From Rhizobiaceae bacterium (GTDB lineage Bacteria > Pseudomonadota > Alphaproteobacteria > Rhizobiales > Rhizobiaceae): a stretch of 64,000 nt of DNA. Shown in pieces: positions 36,513-44,814 of the stretch (its first letter is position 1; every line of letters begins with the position of its first letter). Position numbers and translations under genes: made by a program. The notes below the pieces were generated by a model, which was not told where the DNA came from, did no database searches, and saw nothing but the letters and a program-made list of their open reading frames with translations. Location of the stretch: NCBI GenBank assembly GCA_905339215.1, contig CAJPFN010000096.1:1-64000 (forward strand), read 5' to 3'.

Positions 36513-37796
36513 ATGAACCAGACGAACAGGGACGTAAACGTCGACGTCGCGGTCGTCGGCGCCGGCTTCACCGGCCTCGCGGCGGCGCACGAGCTGGTCG
36601 CGGCCGGGCTCGGCGTCGTCGTCCTCGAGGCGCGTAGCCGGGTGGGCGGGCGCGTGGAATCGCAGGCGAACGCGCTCGGCGAGCGCATCGACACCGGCGG
36701 CCAATATTTCTGCGACGACATGACGGAGGTGACGGCGCTGGCGCGCCGCTTCGGCAAGTCGTTCCACGAGACGCCGGTCGACGGCGAACTCGTCGTCGTC
36801 CCGCCGGCTCCCGATGCCGATCCGAACGATCTCTTCGGCATGCCGATCCGCCGTCGCATGAAGGCGCTCGAGCCCGCCGATCCGGCGATCGCCGGCCTGA
36901 CCGTGGCCGACTGGCTGGCGCGACAGCCCGAGCCCGAGGCAGTGCGCACCGCCTTCCGCTCGAGCATGGAAGGCCTGTGGTGCCTGCCGATCGAGGAGGT
37001 GCCGCTCTGGTACCTCGTCTCCAACGACCGCCGCATCGACAACCGCCAGTGGGAGCTGCAGCATTTTCTCGGCGAGACGCTGCATTCGCTGGCCGAGGAC
37101 CTCGCGACCGGCCTCGGCGGCCGCGTCCGCCTGTCGACGCCGGTATCGCTCATAGAGCGCAGCGAAGACGGCGTCGTCCTGTCGATCCATGGCGGGACAA
37201 TCCGCGCGCGCGAAGTCCTTGTCGCCGTGCCGCCGGCAAGTGCTGCGCGGATCGCCTTCCGGCCGGCGCTGCCGCCGCGCCTTGCCGCGGCGCTCGGTGC
37301 CTGGCGCAGCGGCGCGGTGATCAAGATCCTGATCCGCTACGCGACGCCGTTCTGGCGCGGGCGCGGCCTGAGCGGCATGGTGACGTGGCGTGGCATGCCG
37401 GGCCTCTACGCCTGCGATGCCAGCAAGGACACCGGCCACCCGACGCTGGTCGTCTTCGCCGGCGGCGCGCTGGCGCGGGCGTGGCACGGGCACTCCGCGG
37501 ATGAGCTGCGCCGCGTCGTCACCGCCCATCTCGTCGAGGCGCTGGGACTGGAGGCGGCCGGCCAGCTCGACTTCGCCGCGCGCGACTGGACCGGCGACGA
37601 ATGGTCGGGCGGCGCCTATTCGGATCTGATCGTCGATAGCGCTGCCGTCGACGCCGAGGACGTCATCCGCGCCGGCGCGCCGCCGATCCGTTTCGCCGCA
37701 TCGGAACTATCGCCGTCCTATCCCGGCTATGTCGAAGGCGCGCTGATCGCCGGCCGACGCGCGGCGCGGGCGCTGATCGCGAAGGCCGGAGCATAG
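36513..37796 (+). CDS. Flavin-containing amine oxidase
   Basis: A 427-residue FAD-dependent amine oxidase of the monoamine/polyamine oxidase family. It has the dinucleotide fold VAVVGAGFTGLAAAHELVAAG, the GG-doublet motif EARSRVGGRVES and a C-terminal FAD block near YPGYVEGALIAGRRAA. It would oxidise a primary or secondary amine to an aldehyde and hydrogen peroxide in the cytoplasm. It ends the rightward operon that begins with the methyltransferase. The toxin-antitoxin pair follows. Confidence 0.86.
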   Translation: MNQTNRDVNVDVAVVGAGFTGLAAAHELVAAGLGVVVLEARSRVGGRVESQANALGERIDTGGQYFCDDMTEVTALARRFGKSFHETPVDGELVVVPPAPDADPNDLFGMPIRRRMKALEPADPAIAGLTVADWLARQPEPEAVRTAFRSSMEGLWCLPIEEVPLWYLVSNDRRIDNRQWELQHFLGETLHSLAEDLATGLGGRVRLSTPVSLIERSEDGVVLSIHGGTIRAREVLVAVPPASAARIAFRPALPPRLAAALGAWRSGAVIKILIRYATPFWRGRGLSGMVTWRGMPGLYACDASKDTGHPTLVVFAGGALARAWHGHSADELRRVVTAHLVEALGLEAAGQLDFAARDWTGDEWSGGAYSDLIVDSAAVDAEDVIRAGAPPIRFAASELSPSYPGYVEGALIAGRRAARALIAKAGA

Positions 37797-37831
37797 GCAG
37801 GCGCGCCGCGTTTGCAGCATCCTTGCCGGAT

Positions 37832-37845
37832 GTCCAAATCTGGAC
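37832..37845. promoter_or_regulatory. Palindrome upstream of the Xre/RES pair
   Basis: GTCCA-AATC-TGGAC lies 25 bases before the antitoxin start. A second TGGA half-site follows at 37857-37860. Its position fits an autoregulatory operator bound by the Xre antitoxin. Confidence 0.45.
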
Positions 37846-37869
37846 TATATTCCGATCTGGAGGCCGAAA

Positions 37870-38397
37870 TTGCGAACCGCCGGAGCAAGACACGAAGAAG
37901 CGATCGAGCCGGGACCCGACCGGCTCGAACCGTCGCGCTTCGCCGCGGCGAACCGCCGCCGGCTCAGCGCGCCCGCCTTGCGCACCTTCCTCGCCATCGC
38001 CGACCTGTGGAAGCTCACCGAAGAGGAGCGCCGGCTCGTGCTCGGCTACCCGTCGCGCTCGACCTACCACAACTGGGCCAGGCTTGCCCGGGAGCACGGC
38101 GAGTTCACCCTCGACGTCGACGCACTGACGCGCCTGTCGGCGGTGCTCGGTATCCACCAGGCGCTCGGCGTCCTTTTCGATACGGAGGCCGAGGCAATCG
38201 CCTGGCTGCGCGGCGCGAATGCAGCACTCGTGTTCGGCGGACAGCCGCCGCTCAGGCTGGTGGCGAGCGGCACGCTGGACAATCTGCTCACGGTCAGGCG
38301 TTTTCTCGATGCTCTCCGCGGCGGCGGTGCGATCGAGCCGAACGCGGTGGATCTGGAGTTCGCGCCTTACGACGCCAGGGACATCGTCGTCACGTGA
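37870..38397 (+). CDS. Xre/MbcA/ParS-type antitoxin
   Basis: A 175-residue antitoxin partner for a RES toxin. The N-terminal part has a helix-turn-helix-like region (ADLWKLTEEERRLVLGYPSRSTYHNW). The C-terminal DUF2384 toxin-binding region contains AIAWLRGANAALVFGGQPPLRLVASG. TTG 37870 is chosen because GGAGG lies six bases upstream and no better ATG exists. Its stop overlaps the toxin start as GTGA. It probably represses the pair through the upstream palindrome. Confidence 0.87.
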   Translation: MRTAGARHEEAIEPGPDRLEPSRFAAANRRRLSAPALRTFLAIADLWKLTEEERRLVLGYPSRSTYHNWARLAREHGEFTLDVDALTRLSAVLGIHQALGVLFDTEAEAIAWLRGANAALVFGGQPPLRLVASGTLDNLLTVRRFLDALRGGGAIEPNAVDLEFAPYDARDIVVT

Positions 38398-39062
38398 GCG
38401 AAGCGCTGGCGCCGGCGCCGCCGCGCATGCTGCGGCTGATCCCGTCGCGTTTCCCGCCGATCGGCCTCTTCGACACGGTGGCGACGGCCGCCGATCTCGC
38501 TGCGGTCATGGAACTCGCCGGCTGGACCAATGACCGGCTGGTCGCCGAGCGCATCGCGCGGCTACCCCGGTCGGAATGGGTCTACGGGCGGCCCAACGCC
38601 AGCGTGGTCATGGCCGCCTTCCTGCACGTCGCGCCGGCGGGCATGCGCTTCAACGGTGCCGAACTCGGCGCGTGGTATGCTGGTGCCGACCTCGCCACCT
38701 GCGCGGCCGAGGTCGGCCATCATCTTCGCCGCGAGGCTGTGTCGCGCGCCCTGCCGGGCCTCGCGCGCACCTACAGGACCTATGCGGCGCGGCTCGAGGG
38801 CGCGTTCGTCGACATCCGCAACGACCGCGCCGGCCGGCCCGAGCTCTATGCGCCCGACAGCTATGTCGCCTCGCAGGCCTTCGGCGAGGCGGTGCGGGCG
38901 TCGGGCCGGGCAGGCATCCTCTACGGCAGCGTGCGGTTGAAGGGCGGCGTCAACGCCGCGGCGTACAGGCCGAGCCTGGTGCTCGACGTGGTCCAGGCGG
39001 AACACTACCGGATCGAGGTGGAGGCCATGGGGCGGCGCATCGCCGTGGCAAAACTCGGCTGA
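38394..39062 (+). CDS. RES-domain toxin
   Basis: A 222-residue toxin of the RES family. Members inactivate metabolism by degrading NAD+ or modifying targets with ADP-ribose. The Arg (near LRLIPSRFPP), Glu (CAAEVGHH) and Ser (SYVASQAFGEAV) positions that name the family appear present. GTG 38394 overlaps the antitoxin stop (GTGA), which ties their synthesis together. The pair interrupts what otherwise reads as a contiguous amine-catabolism cluster, so it may be a later insertion. Confidence 0.85.
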   Translation: MSEALAPAPPRMLRLIPSRFPPIGLFDTVATAADLAAVMELAGWTNDRLVAERIARLPRSEWVYGRPNASVVMAAFLHVAPAGMRFNGAELGAWYAGADLATCAAEVGHHLRREAVSRALPGLARTYRTYAARLEGAFVDIRNDRAGRPELYAPDSYVASQAFGEAVRASGRAGILYGSVRLKGGVNAAAYRPSLVLDVVQAEHYRIEVEAMGRRIAVAKLG

Positions 39063-39075
39063 CCGGCCGTTCAAT

Positions 39076-40164
39076 TCAGTCCGCCAGCGCCACCAGCGCG
39101 TCGGGATCGTAGGCGACGCGGATCGGCGCGCCGACAGGGATGTCGTCGGCGCCGTAATTGTTGGTCTCCGAAACCGACAGCGGCTTCTCGAAGCCCGGCG
39201 CCTGGACGATCAGGTGGGTGATCTCGCCGAAATAGTGCCGGTCGACGACGGTACCGGAAATCTGGTGCGGCGCGGTCGCGTCGTCCCACAACACGCGCAG
39301 CCGTTCGGGGCGGATGCCCAGCGTCGCACCAGCGCCGTTGCGGCTGTAGAGCGGCGGCTTTTCCGTCGTCACCTTGCCGAAACCCGGTGCCTGGACGGTG
39401 ATCGAGGCGTCGTTTTCGGCGAGCACCTCCGCCTTGACGAAATTCATGCCGCCGAGGAAGTCGGCGACCTGGCGGTTCACCGGCTTCTGGTAGACCTCCT
39501 TCGGCGACGCCACCTGGGCGATGCGCCCGCCGAACATCACGGCGATGCGGTCGGACATGCCGAGCGCTTCGTACTGGTCGTGGGTGACGAGAACGAAGGT
39601 GATGCCGACCGCTTGCTGCAGGCGGCGCAGCTCGACCTGCATCTGCTCGCGCAGCTTCTTGTCCAGCGCCGACAGCGGCTCGTCGAGCAGCAGCACCTTC
39701 GGCCGCATGACCAGCGCCCGGGCGAGCGCCACGCGCTGGCGCGGGCCGCCGGAAAGCTCGGTCGCGCCGCGTTTTCCCAGCCCGGTCAGCGACACCTGCT
39801 GCAAGGCCTCGTCGACACGGCGGCGCTCCTCGGCGGCATCGAGGCGCAGCCGCTTCAGCCCGTAGCCGACATTCTGCTCGACGTTGAGGTGCGGGAAGAT
39901 AGCGTAGCTCTGGAACACCATGTTGGTCGGCCGCCGGTTGGCGGGAATCCCGTCCATCGGCTGGCCGTCGATGGCGATGGTGCCGGAGGTCGGCGTGTCG
40001 AAGCCGGCGATCATGCGCAGAAGCGTGGTCTTGCCGCAGCCCGACGGCCCGAGGAGGGAGAAGAACTCGCCCTCGCGGATCGACAGCGTCGCGTCGTCGA
40101 GCGCCCTGAACGGCCCGTAGCTGCGGGTGACGTGGCTGATCTCGATCATCGTCTTGTCAGGCAT
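39076..40164 (-). CDS. Polyamine-type ABC transporter ATP-binding protein (PotA-like)
   Basis: A 362-residue ATPase with Walker A (GPSGCGKTT), Walker B (LLLDEPLSALD) and switch His (LVTHDQYEA). The signature reads ELSGGPRQR, with Pro where most relatives have Gln. A TOBE-type C-terminal domain (about 285-360) completes the PotA layout. ATG 40164 follows GGGAGC and overlaps the end of the upstream permease gene by eight bases. It is the last gene of the permease operon. Confidence 0.9.
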   Translation of the reverse strand: MPDKTMIEISHVTRSYGPFRALDDATLSIREGEFFSLLGPSGCGKTTLLRMIAGFDTPTSGTIAIDGQPMDGIPANRRPTNMVFQSYAIFPHLNVEQNVGYGLKRLRLDAAEERRRVDEALQQVSLTGLGKRGATELSGGPRQRVALARALVMRPKVLLLDEPLSALDKKLREQMQVELRRLQQAVGITFVLVTHDQYEALGMSDRIAVMFGGRIAQVASPKEVYQKPVNRQVADFLGGMNFVKAEVLAENDASITVQAPGFGKVTTEKPPLYSRNGAGATLGIRPERLRVLWDDATAPHQISGTVVDRHYFGEITHLIVQAPGFEKPLSVSETNNYGADDIPVGAPIRVAYDPDALVALAD

Positions 40165-40978
40165 GGGCGGCTCCCGCAGCCCTGACCCGGCGCTCGGCGC
40201 GGCGGCGCAGGATCTCGGCGAAGGTGAGAAGGACGAACGAGCCGACGAGCAGGATCGTGCCCAGCGCGAGCACGCCCGGCAGCTTGGCGGCGAAGCGCAA
40301 CTGGCCCCAGATGTAGACCGGCAGCGTGACCTCCGTGCCGGTGAGGAAAAAGGCCATGATGAATTCGTCGAGCGAGATGGTGAAGGAGACGAGCAGGCTG
40401 GAGATGATCGCCGGCGCCACCATCGGCAGGGTCACGCGGCGGAAGGTGCCGAAGGCAGTCTCGCCGAGATCGGCGGAGGCCTCTTCCAGGCTGCGGTCGA
40501 AGCCCTCGAAGCCCGACGTCAGCACCGCCACCGAGTAGGGGACGCAGACGAGCACGTGGCCCAGCACCACGGTGAACAGCGACAGCGACAGGCCCATCTG
40601 CAGCAGAACGATCAGCAGCGACACCGCCACGATGATTTCCGGCAGCACCAGCGGCGCCATGATCAGCCCGTTGATCGGCCGCCGTAGGGGGAATCGGTAG
40701 CGCGTCAGCGCCCGCGCCGCGCAGATGCCGAGCACGGTCGACAGGATCGACGCGGAGAGGCCGACGACCAGGCTGTTCCACGCCGCGTCGAGCATGGCCG
40801 GCGTCTTGCCGAGGTCGGCGTACCATTTGAGGGTGACACCCTCGAGCGGCAGCTTCGGTGCCGGCGAGGTGTTCAGCGAGAACACCGGCAGGAGCAGAAC
40901 GGGAACGTAGATGAAGGCGAGGTAGAGGTAGGCGTAGCCCGTCAGCCACGAGGGCATGATGGAGCGCAGGGCCTTCAT
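40157..40978 (-). CDS. Polyamine-type ABC transporter permease (PotC-like)
   Basis: A 273-residue inner-membrane permease with six hydrophobic segments and the EAA-like loop SLEEASADLGETAFGTFRRV. It pairs with the PotB-like permease, whose stop overlaps its start as ATGA (40975-40978). The reading frame runs open far upstream, but ATG 40978 gives the usual PotC length and N-terminus. Confidence 0.9.
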   Translation of the reverse strand: MKALRSIMPSWLTGYAYLYLAFIYVPVLLLPVFSLNTSPAPKLPLEGVTLKWYADLGKTPAMLDAAWNSLVVGLSASILSTVLGICAARALTRYRFPLRRPINGLIMAPLVLPEIIVAVSLLIVLLQMGLSLSLFTVVLGHVLVCVPYSVAVLTSGFEGFDRSLEEASADLGETAFGTFRRVTLPMVAPAIISSLLVSFTISLDEFIMAFFLTGTEVTLPVYIWGQLRFAAKLPGVLALGTILLVGSFVLLTFAEILRRRAERRVRAAGAAHA

Positions 40979-41892
40979 CGTGCCATCCTCGCCGCGCCGC
41001 GGATCAGGAACACCGTCGCCGCGGCCATCGCCGTGACGATCGCCATGGTGGTGACGGAGAGCGCAGCACCCAGCGGCCAGTTCGCCGCCTTGCCGAACTG
41101 CGCCTGGATGGCGGTCGCAATCATCACGCCGTCCTTGCCGCCGACCAGCCGCGGCGTGACGTAGTCGCCGACAGTGGGGATCATGACGATCAGGATCGCC
41201 GAGACGACGCCGGGGATGGACAGCGGCAGGGTGACGCGGACGAAGCGACGGATCGGCCCGTCGCCGAGGTCGGTCGCCGCCTCGAGCAGCGTGCGGTCGA
41301 CCTTCTCCAGCGAGACGAAAATCGGCAGGATGGCGAAGGCCGCCCAGGCATGGGTCAGCGTAATCACCACGGCGCTCGAATTGTAGAGCAGGGCCGTCGA
41401 CGGCTCGTCGATCACGCCGAGCGCGAGCAGGCCGGAATTGAGCACGCCGTTGTAGCCGAGGATCACCTTCCACGACATGACGCGCAGCAGGTAGCTGGTC
41501 CAGAACGGGATGGTGATGAGAAACAGCCACAGGCTCTTGTGGCGGCCGCCGTGGAAGGAGATGAAATAGGCGATCGGATAGGCGAGCACGACGGTCGTGA
41601 TACTGACCACCAGCGAGATCCACAGCGAGCGCATCAGCAGGTCGCGGTAGATCGGCTCGGTGAGCGCGATCCGGTAGTTCTCCAGCGTGAAGCTGCGGTC
41701 GATCGTCAGGTAGTCCTGCGTCCAGAAGGAGTGCGCGACGACGACCAGGATCGGCACCGCGAGCAGGATCAGCGCATAGGCGAGGGTGGGACTGACGAGG
41801 GCGAGGCCCTGGGCTTGTCCGGACCGCAGAAGGGGCTTGCGTTCGATGCGCCGCGGGGCAGCCGCCCGCGACCCTTCCGCGGTCGCCGTCAT
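40975..41892 (-). CDS. Polyamine-type ABC transporter permease (PotB-like)
   Basis: A 305-residue permease with six hydrophobic segments and the loop TLLEAATDLGDGPIRRFVRV, plus the PotB-type segment GDYVTPRLVGGKDG. ATG 41892 is chosen over in-frame starts up to 42060, because those would lie inside or across operator 2. It begins the leftward permease operon controlled by that operator, divergent from the aminotransferase gene. Confidence 0.88.
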   Translation of the reverse strand: MTATAEGSRAAAPRRIERKPLLRSGQAQGLALVSPTLAYALILLAVPILVVVAHSFWTQDYLTIDRSFTLENYRIALTEPIYRDLLMRSLWISLVVSITTVVLAYPIAYFISFHGGRHKSLWLFLITIPFWTSYLLRVMSWKVILGYNGVLNSGLLALGVIDEPSTALLYNSSAVVITLTHAWAAFAILPIFVSLEKVDRTLLEAATDLGDGPIRRFVRVTLPLSIPGVVSAILIVMIPTVGDYVTPRLVGGKDGVMIATAIQAQFGKAANWPLGAALSVTTMAIVTAMAAATVFLIRGAARMAR

Positions 41893-42047
41893 CGCAGCGC
41901 TCCGGGTGCCGGTCTGGTTGCAGGCTGGTATCGTTCCGCCATGAGGCGTCCCATCGACCCACGGACCGTCGCGTTCCCAGGCGACGCCGATCATTGCCAT
42001 CATGCCGATCAGCCAATCGAAATCAAGCGCAATTTCCACGGATTCTG

Positions 42048-42064
42048 ATTGAACGGACATTCAA
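42048..42064. promoter_or_regulatory. Cluster operator 2 (TTGAA-N6-TTCAA palindrome)
   Basis: ATTGAACGGACATTCAA lies between the divergent transporter operon and the aminotransferase gene, 81 bases from the latter's ATG. It fits the consensus shared with the sites at 33329 and 47536. Confidence 0.7.
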
Positions 42065-42144
42065 AATCGTGCAAATATCCTCCAAGTTCTCAAGGCTTGG
42101 ACGGGATCGACTTCCGTCCGGCGATTCTACCGTAGGAGTGCGCC

Positions 42145-43569
42145 ATGGCTGCCCTCAAGGATTTCGACGCTTCGATGCCCGCCGACGACCGCGCTGCGGC
42201 CCAGGCGGCGGTCGACGTGGCGAAGCGGTATCTGGTGCAGCCATGGCCTTATGCCGGATCGATCGGCACCGAGGCGCGGTCGTTCATCGGCGAGGGCGAG
42301 GGCATCTACATCACCGACGGCGAGGGACGCCGGCTGATCGACGGCCCGGCGGGCATGTGGTGCGTCAATGTCGGGCACCGGCGCAAGGAACTCGCCGAGG
42401 TCATGTACCGCCAGGCGATGGAACTCTCCTACAACACGCCGTGGTACACGATGAACGCAGCCTCCGCCGTGCTCGCCGAGCGCATCGCTGGCCACGCACC
42501 GGGCGACCTCAGCCACACCTTCTTCACCACCGGCGGCTCGTCGGCCGTGGAGACGGCGCTGCGCTTCATGCAGTTCTACAACAACGTCCGCGGCCGTCCC
42601 GAGAAGAAGCTGATCGTCTCGCGCGGCGGCTCCTACCACGGCTCGACCTACCTGTCGGCCTCGCTCAACGGCCGGCCGCGCGACCGCGACTGGATGGACG
42701 GCGCCGATGATCTCGTGATCAAGCTCTCCTCGCCCAATCCGTTCCGCCGGCCGCAGGGGCTGTCCGTCGCGGCCTTCGCCGACCGCCTCGTCGAGGAGTT
42801 CCGCGAGACCGTGGCGCGCGTCGGCGCCGGGCGCATCGGCGCCTTCGTCGCGGAGCCGATCCAGGCGTCTGGAGGCGTCGTCGTTCCGCCGGAAGGCTAT
42901 CTCGAGCGCATCCGCGAGATCTGCCGCGAGAACGAGATCCTCTACGTCTCCGACGAGGTCGTCACCGGCTTCGGCCGCATCGGCCACGTCTTCGCCTCGG
43001 GCGACGTGTATGGGCTCGACCCCGATATCATCACCTTCGCCAAGGGCGTGACCTCCGGCTACTTCCCGCTCGGCGGCATGATCGTCTCGGCGCGCCTGTT
43101 CGAGGAGTTGCGCCGTTCCAACCACCCCGACGCCATGTTCGGCCACGGCCTGACCTATTCCAGCCACCCGGTCGGCTGCGCCGTGGCGCTCGCCAATCTC
43201 GACCTGCTCGAAGGCGGCGTGCTCGAGCACGCGCGCTCCGTCGCCCCCTATTTCCAGGCCCGGCTGAAGACGCTCGAAGACCTGCCGCTTGTCGGCGAGG
43301 TGCGCGGCGCCGGGCTGATGGCCTGCGTCGAATGCGTCGCCGACCGCGAGAGCAAGGATCCGCTGCAGCTCGACAAGGACGTCGGAAAACGCATCGATGC
43401 GCATTGCCACGAGCTCGGCCTCCTGGTGCGGCCGCTGATCAACATGTGCGTGATGAGCCCGCCGCTGGTCATCACCCGCGAGCAGATCGACGACATGGTG
43501 GGCATCCTGCGCGAGGGCATCTCGCGCACCATGGACGACCTGCGCCGCGAAGGCGTGTGGAACGGCTGA
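42145..43569 (+). CDS. PLP-dependent class III (omega) aminotransferase
   Basis: A 474-residue class III aminotransferase. The PLP Lys is at about residue 300 in TFAKGVTSGYFPLGG. The cofactor-binding TGGSSAVETALRF and the Asp in YVSDEVVTGFGR are intact. Enzymes of this class remove terminal amino groups from polyamines, beta-alanine, 4-aminobutyrate or similar amines. TAGGAG precedes ATG 42145. It is single, divergent from the transporter operon, and would act after uptake and demethylation in the inferred pathway. Confidence 0.88.
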   Translation: MAALKDFDASMPADDRAAAQAAVDVAKRYLVQPWPYAGSIGTEARSFIGEGEGIYITDGEGRRLIDGPAGMWCVNVGHRRKELAEVMYRQAMELSYNTPWYTMNAASAVLAERIAGHAPGDLSHTFFTTGGSSAVETALRFMQFYNNVRGRPEKKLIVSRGGSYHGSTYLSASLNGRPRDRDWMDGADDLVIKLSSPNPFRRPQGLSVAAFADRLVEEFRETVARVGAGRIGAFVAEPIQASGGVVVPPEGYLERIREICRENEILYVSDEVVTGFGRIGHVFASGDVYGLDPDIITFAKGVTSGYFPLGGMIVSARLFEELRRSNHPDAMFGHGLTYSSHPVGCAVALANLDLLEGGVLEHARSVAPYFQARLKTLEDLPLVGEVRGAGLMACVECVADRESKDPLQLDKDVGKRIDAHCHELGLLVRPLINMCVMSPPLVITREQIDDMVGILREGISRTMDDLRREGVWNG

Positions 43570-43635
43570 GGCCGGTCGCTTTGCGCGGGCGTCGGGCCGG
43601 CGCGATCTGCCCGTAACCGCCCGCTGCCGCCGGAC

Positions 43636-44739
43636 TCAATCCGGCATGGGGCCGAGATAGATCGAGCCGGGGCGAAGGAGCCGCCCCGTCCGCTGCTGCT
43701 CGATGGCGTGCGCCGTCCATCCGGCGATGCGGGCCGCGGCGAAGACCGGCGTGAAGCCGTTGCGCGGGATCTTCAGCGAGTCGAGCAGGATCGCCGTGTA
43801 GAACTCGACATTGGTGTCGAGGGCGCGGCCGGCCTTGGCCTGCGCCAGCGCGGCGCGGGCGGCGGCCTCCACCTCGGCGGCAAAGCCGAGGTCGACGCCG
43901 TGGCCGCCGAGGCGCGCCACGGCCGCGCGCAGCACGTCGGCGCGCGGGTCGCGGACCTTGTAGATGCGGTGGCCGAAGCCCATCAGCCGCTCGCCGCGGG
44001 CCAGTGCTGCCTCGATCCAGGGGCCGATGTTCGCGCGCGTGCCGATGGCGTCGAGCATGTCGAGCACCGGCCCCGGCGCGCCGCCGTGCAGCGGCCCGGT
44101 CAATGCGCAGTAGGCCGCAGTCGTTGCCATGAACAGGTCTGCGCCGGTCGAGGCGACGACGCGGCCGGCAAACGTCGAGGCGTTCATGCCGTGGTCGATG
44201 GCCGTCACCAGATAGGCATCGAGCGCATCCGCCGCCGCTGTATCGGGTGCGGTGCCGTGAATCATGCGCAGCATGTCGGCGGCGTGGGACAGGTCCGGAT
44301 CGGGCGCGACGGGCGCGCCGCCGAGCGAGCGGCGCAGTAGGGCGGCGGCGGCGACGGCGAACCCCCCGGCCAGCGTCGCCTCGTCGTCCAGACCGTCCTC
44401 GGGACCCAGCGCGGCGACGGCGGCTCGCATCGCCACCATCGGCGCGATGCCGTCCGCCAGGTCGAGGATGCTGCGGAGGCGGGGGAAGGCGCGCCGGCGC
44501 GCCTCGCCGATCCGGCGCGCCGCACCGCCGGAAGCCGCGATCGCCTCCGTCGCCGATGCACCGGCGGCCAGCGCCCAGAGCCGTCCCGCCAGCGCTTCGA
44601 AGCGCACCGTCCCGGCGAGGCCGGCGACCCGTTCGCCGGCGATCACCAGTTCGCCGCGCTCGCCGTCGACATGGGAAAGGACGGTCGCCGCGGCGGCGAC
44701 GCCGTCGAGCCCGATCCTCGTGTCGTGGTGCATGGTCAT
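43636..44739 (-). CDS. Citrate synthase-family protein
   Basis: A 367-residue citrate/2-methylcitrate synthase homologue. The catalytic His regions are DHGMNASTFAGRV and GFGHRIYKVRDPRA, with a later Asp in LDTNVEFYTA, so the active site looks complete. It is shorter than the housekeeping enzyme of about 430 residues. AAGGAG precedes ATG 44739. It is divergent from a second citrate synthase homologue that carries a DNA-binding domain, with a repeat-rich promoter region between. Confidence 0.83.
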   Translation of the reverse strand: MTMHHDTRIGLDGVAAAATVLSHVDGERGELVIAGERVAGLAGTVRFEALAGRLWALAAGASATEAIAASGGAARRIGEARRRAFPRLRSILDLADGIAPMVAMRAAVAALGPEDGLDDEATLAGGFAVAAAALLRRSLGGAPVAPDPDLSHAADMLRMIHGTAPDTAAADALDAYLVTAIDHGMNASTFAGRVVASTGADLFMATTAAYCALTGPLHGGAPGPVLDMLDAIGTRANIGPWIEAALARGERLMGFGHRIYKVRDPRADVLRAAVARLGGHGVDLGFAAEVEAAARAALAQAKAGRALDTNVEFYTAILLDSLKIPRNGFTPVFAAARIAGWTAHAIEQQRTGRLLRPGSIYLGPMPD

Positions 44740-44785
44740 GGCCGTTCTCCTTTTTGCATCGCACAAGGATGGGATGGGCTTACAA

Positions 44786-44814
44786 CATGATCAATCTTGA
44801 TTAGCATGATCAAT
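44786..44814. promoter_or_regulatory. Repeat-rich operator between two citrate synthase genes
   Basis: Two direct copies of CATGATCAAT (44786-44795 and 44805-44814) sit 19 bases apart. They flank the inverted repeat ATCAA-TC-TTGAT (44790-44801). This overlaps the start region of the HTH-citrate synthase gene, so it probably binds that protein's MerR-like domain. Confidence 0.55.

Noticed and set aside
40979-42016. N-terminal extension of the PotC-like frame over the PotB gene
   Set aside because: The open frame continues upstream, but it is Arg/Pro-rich nonsense and the PotB-like permease in another frame has intact motifs and normal length.
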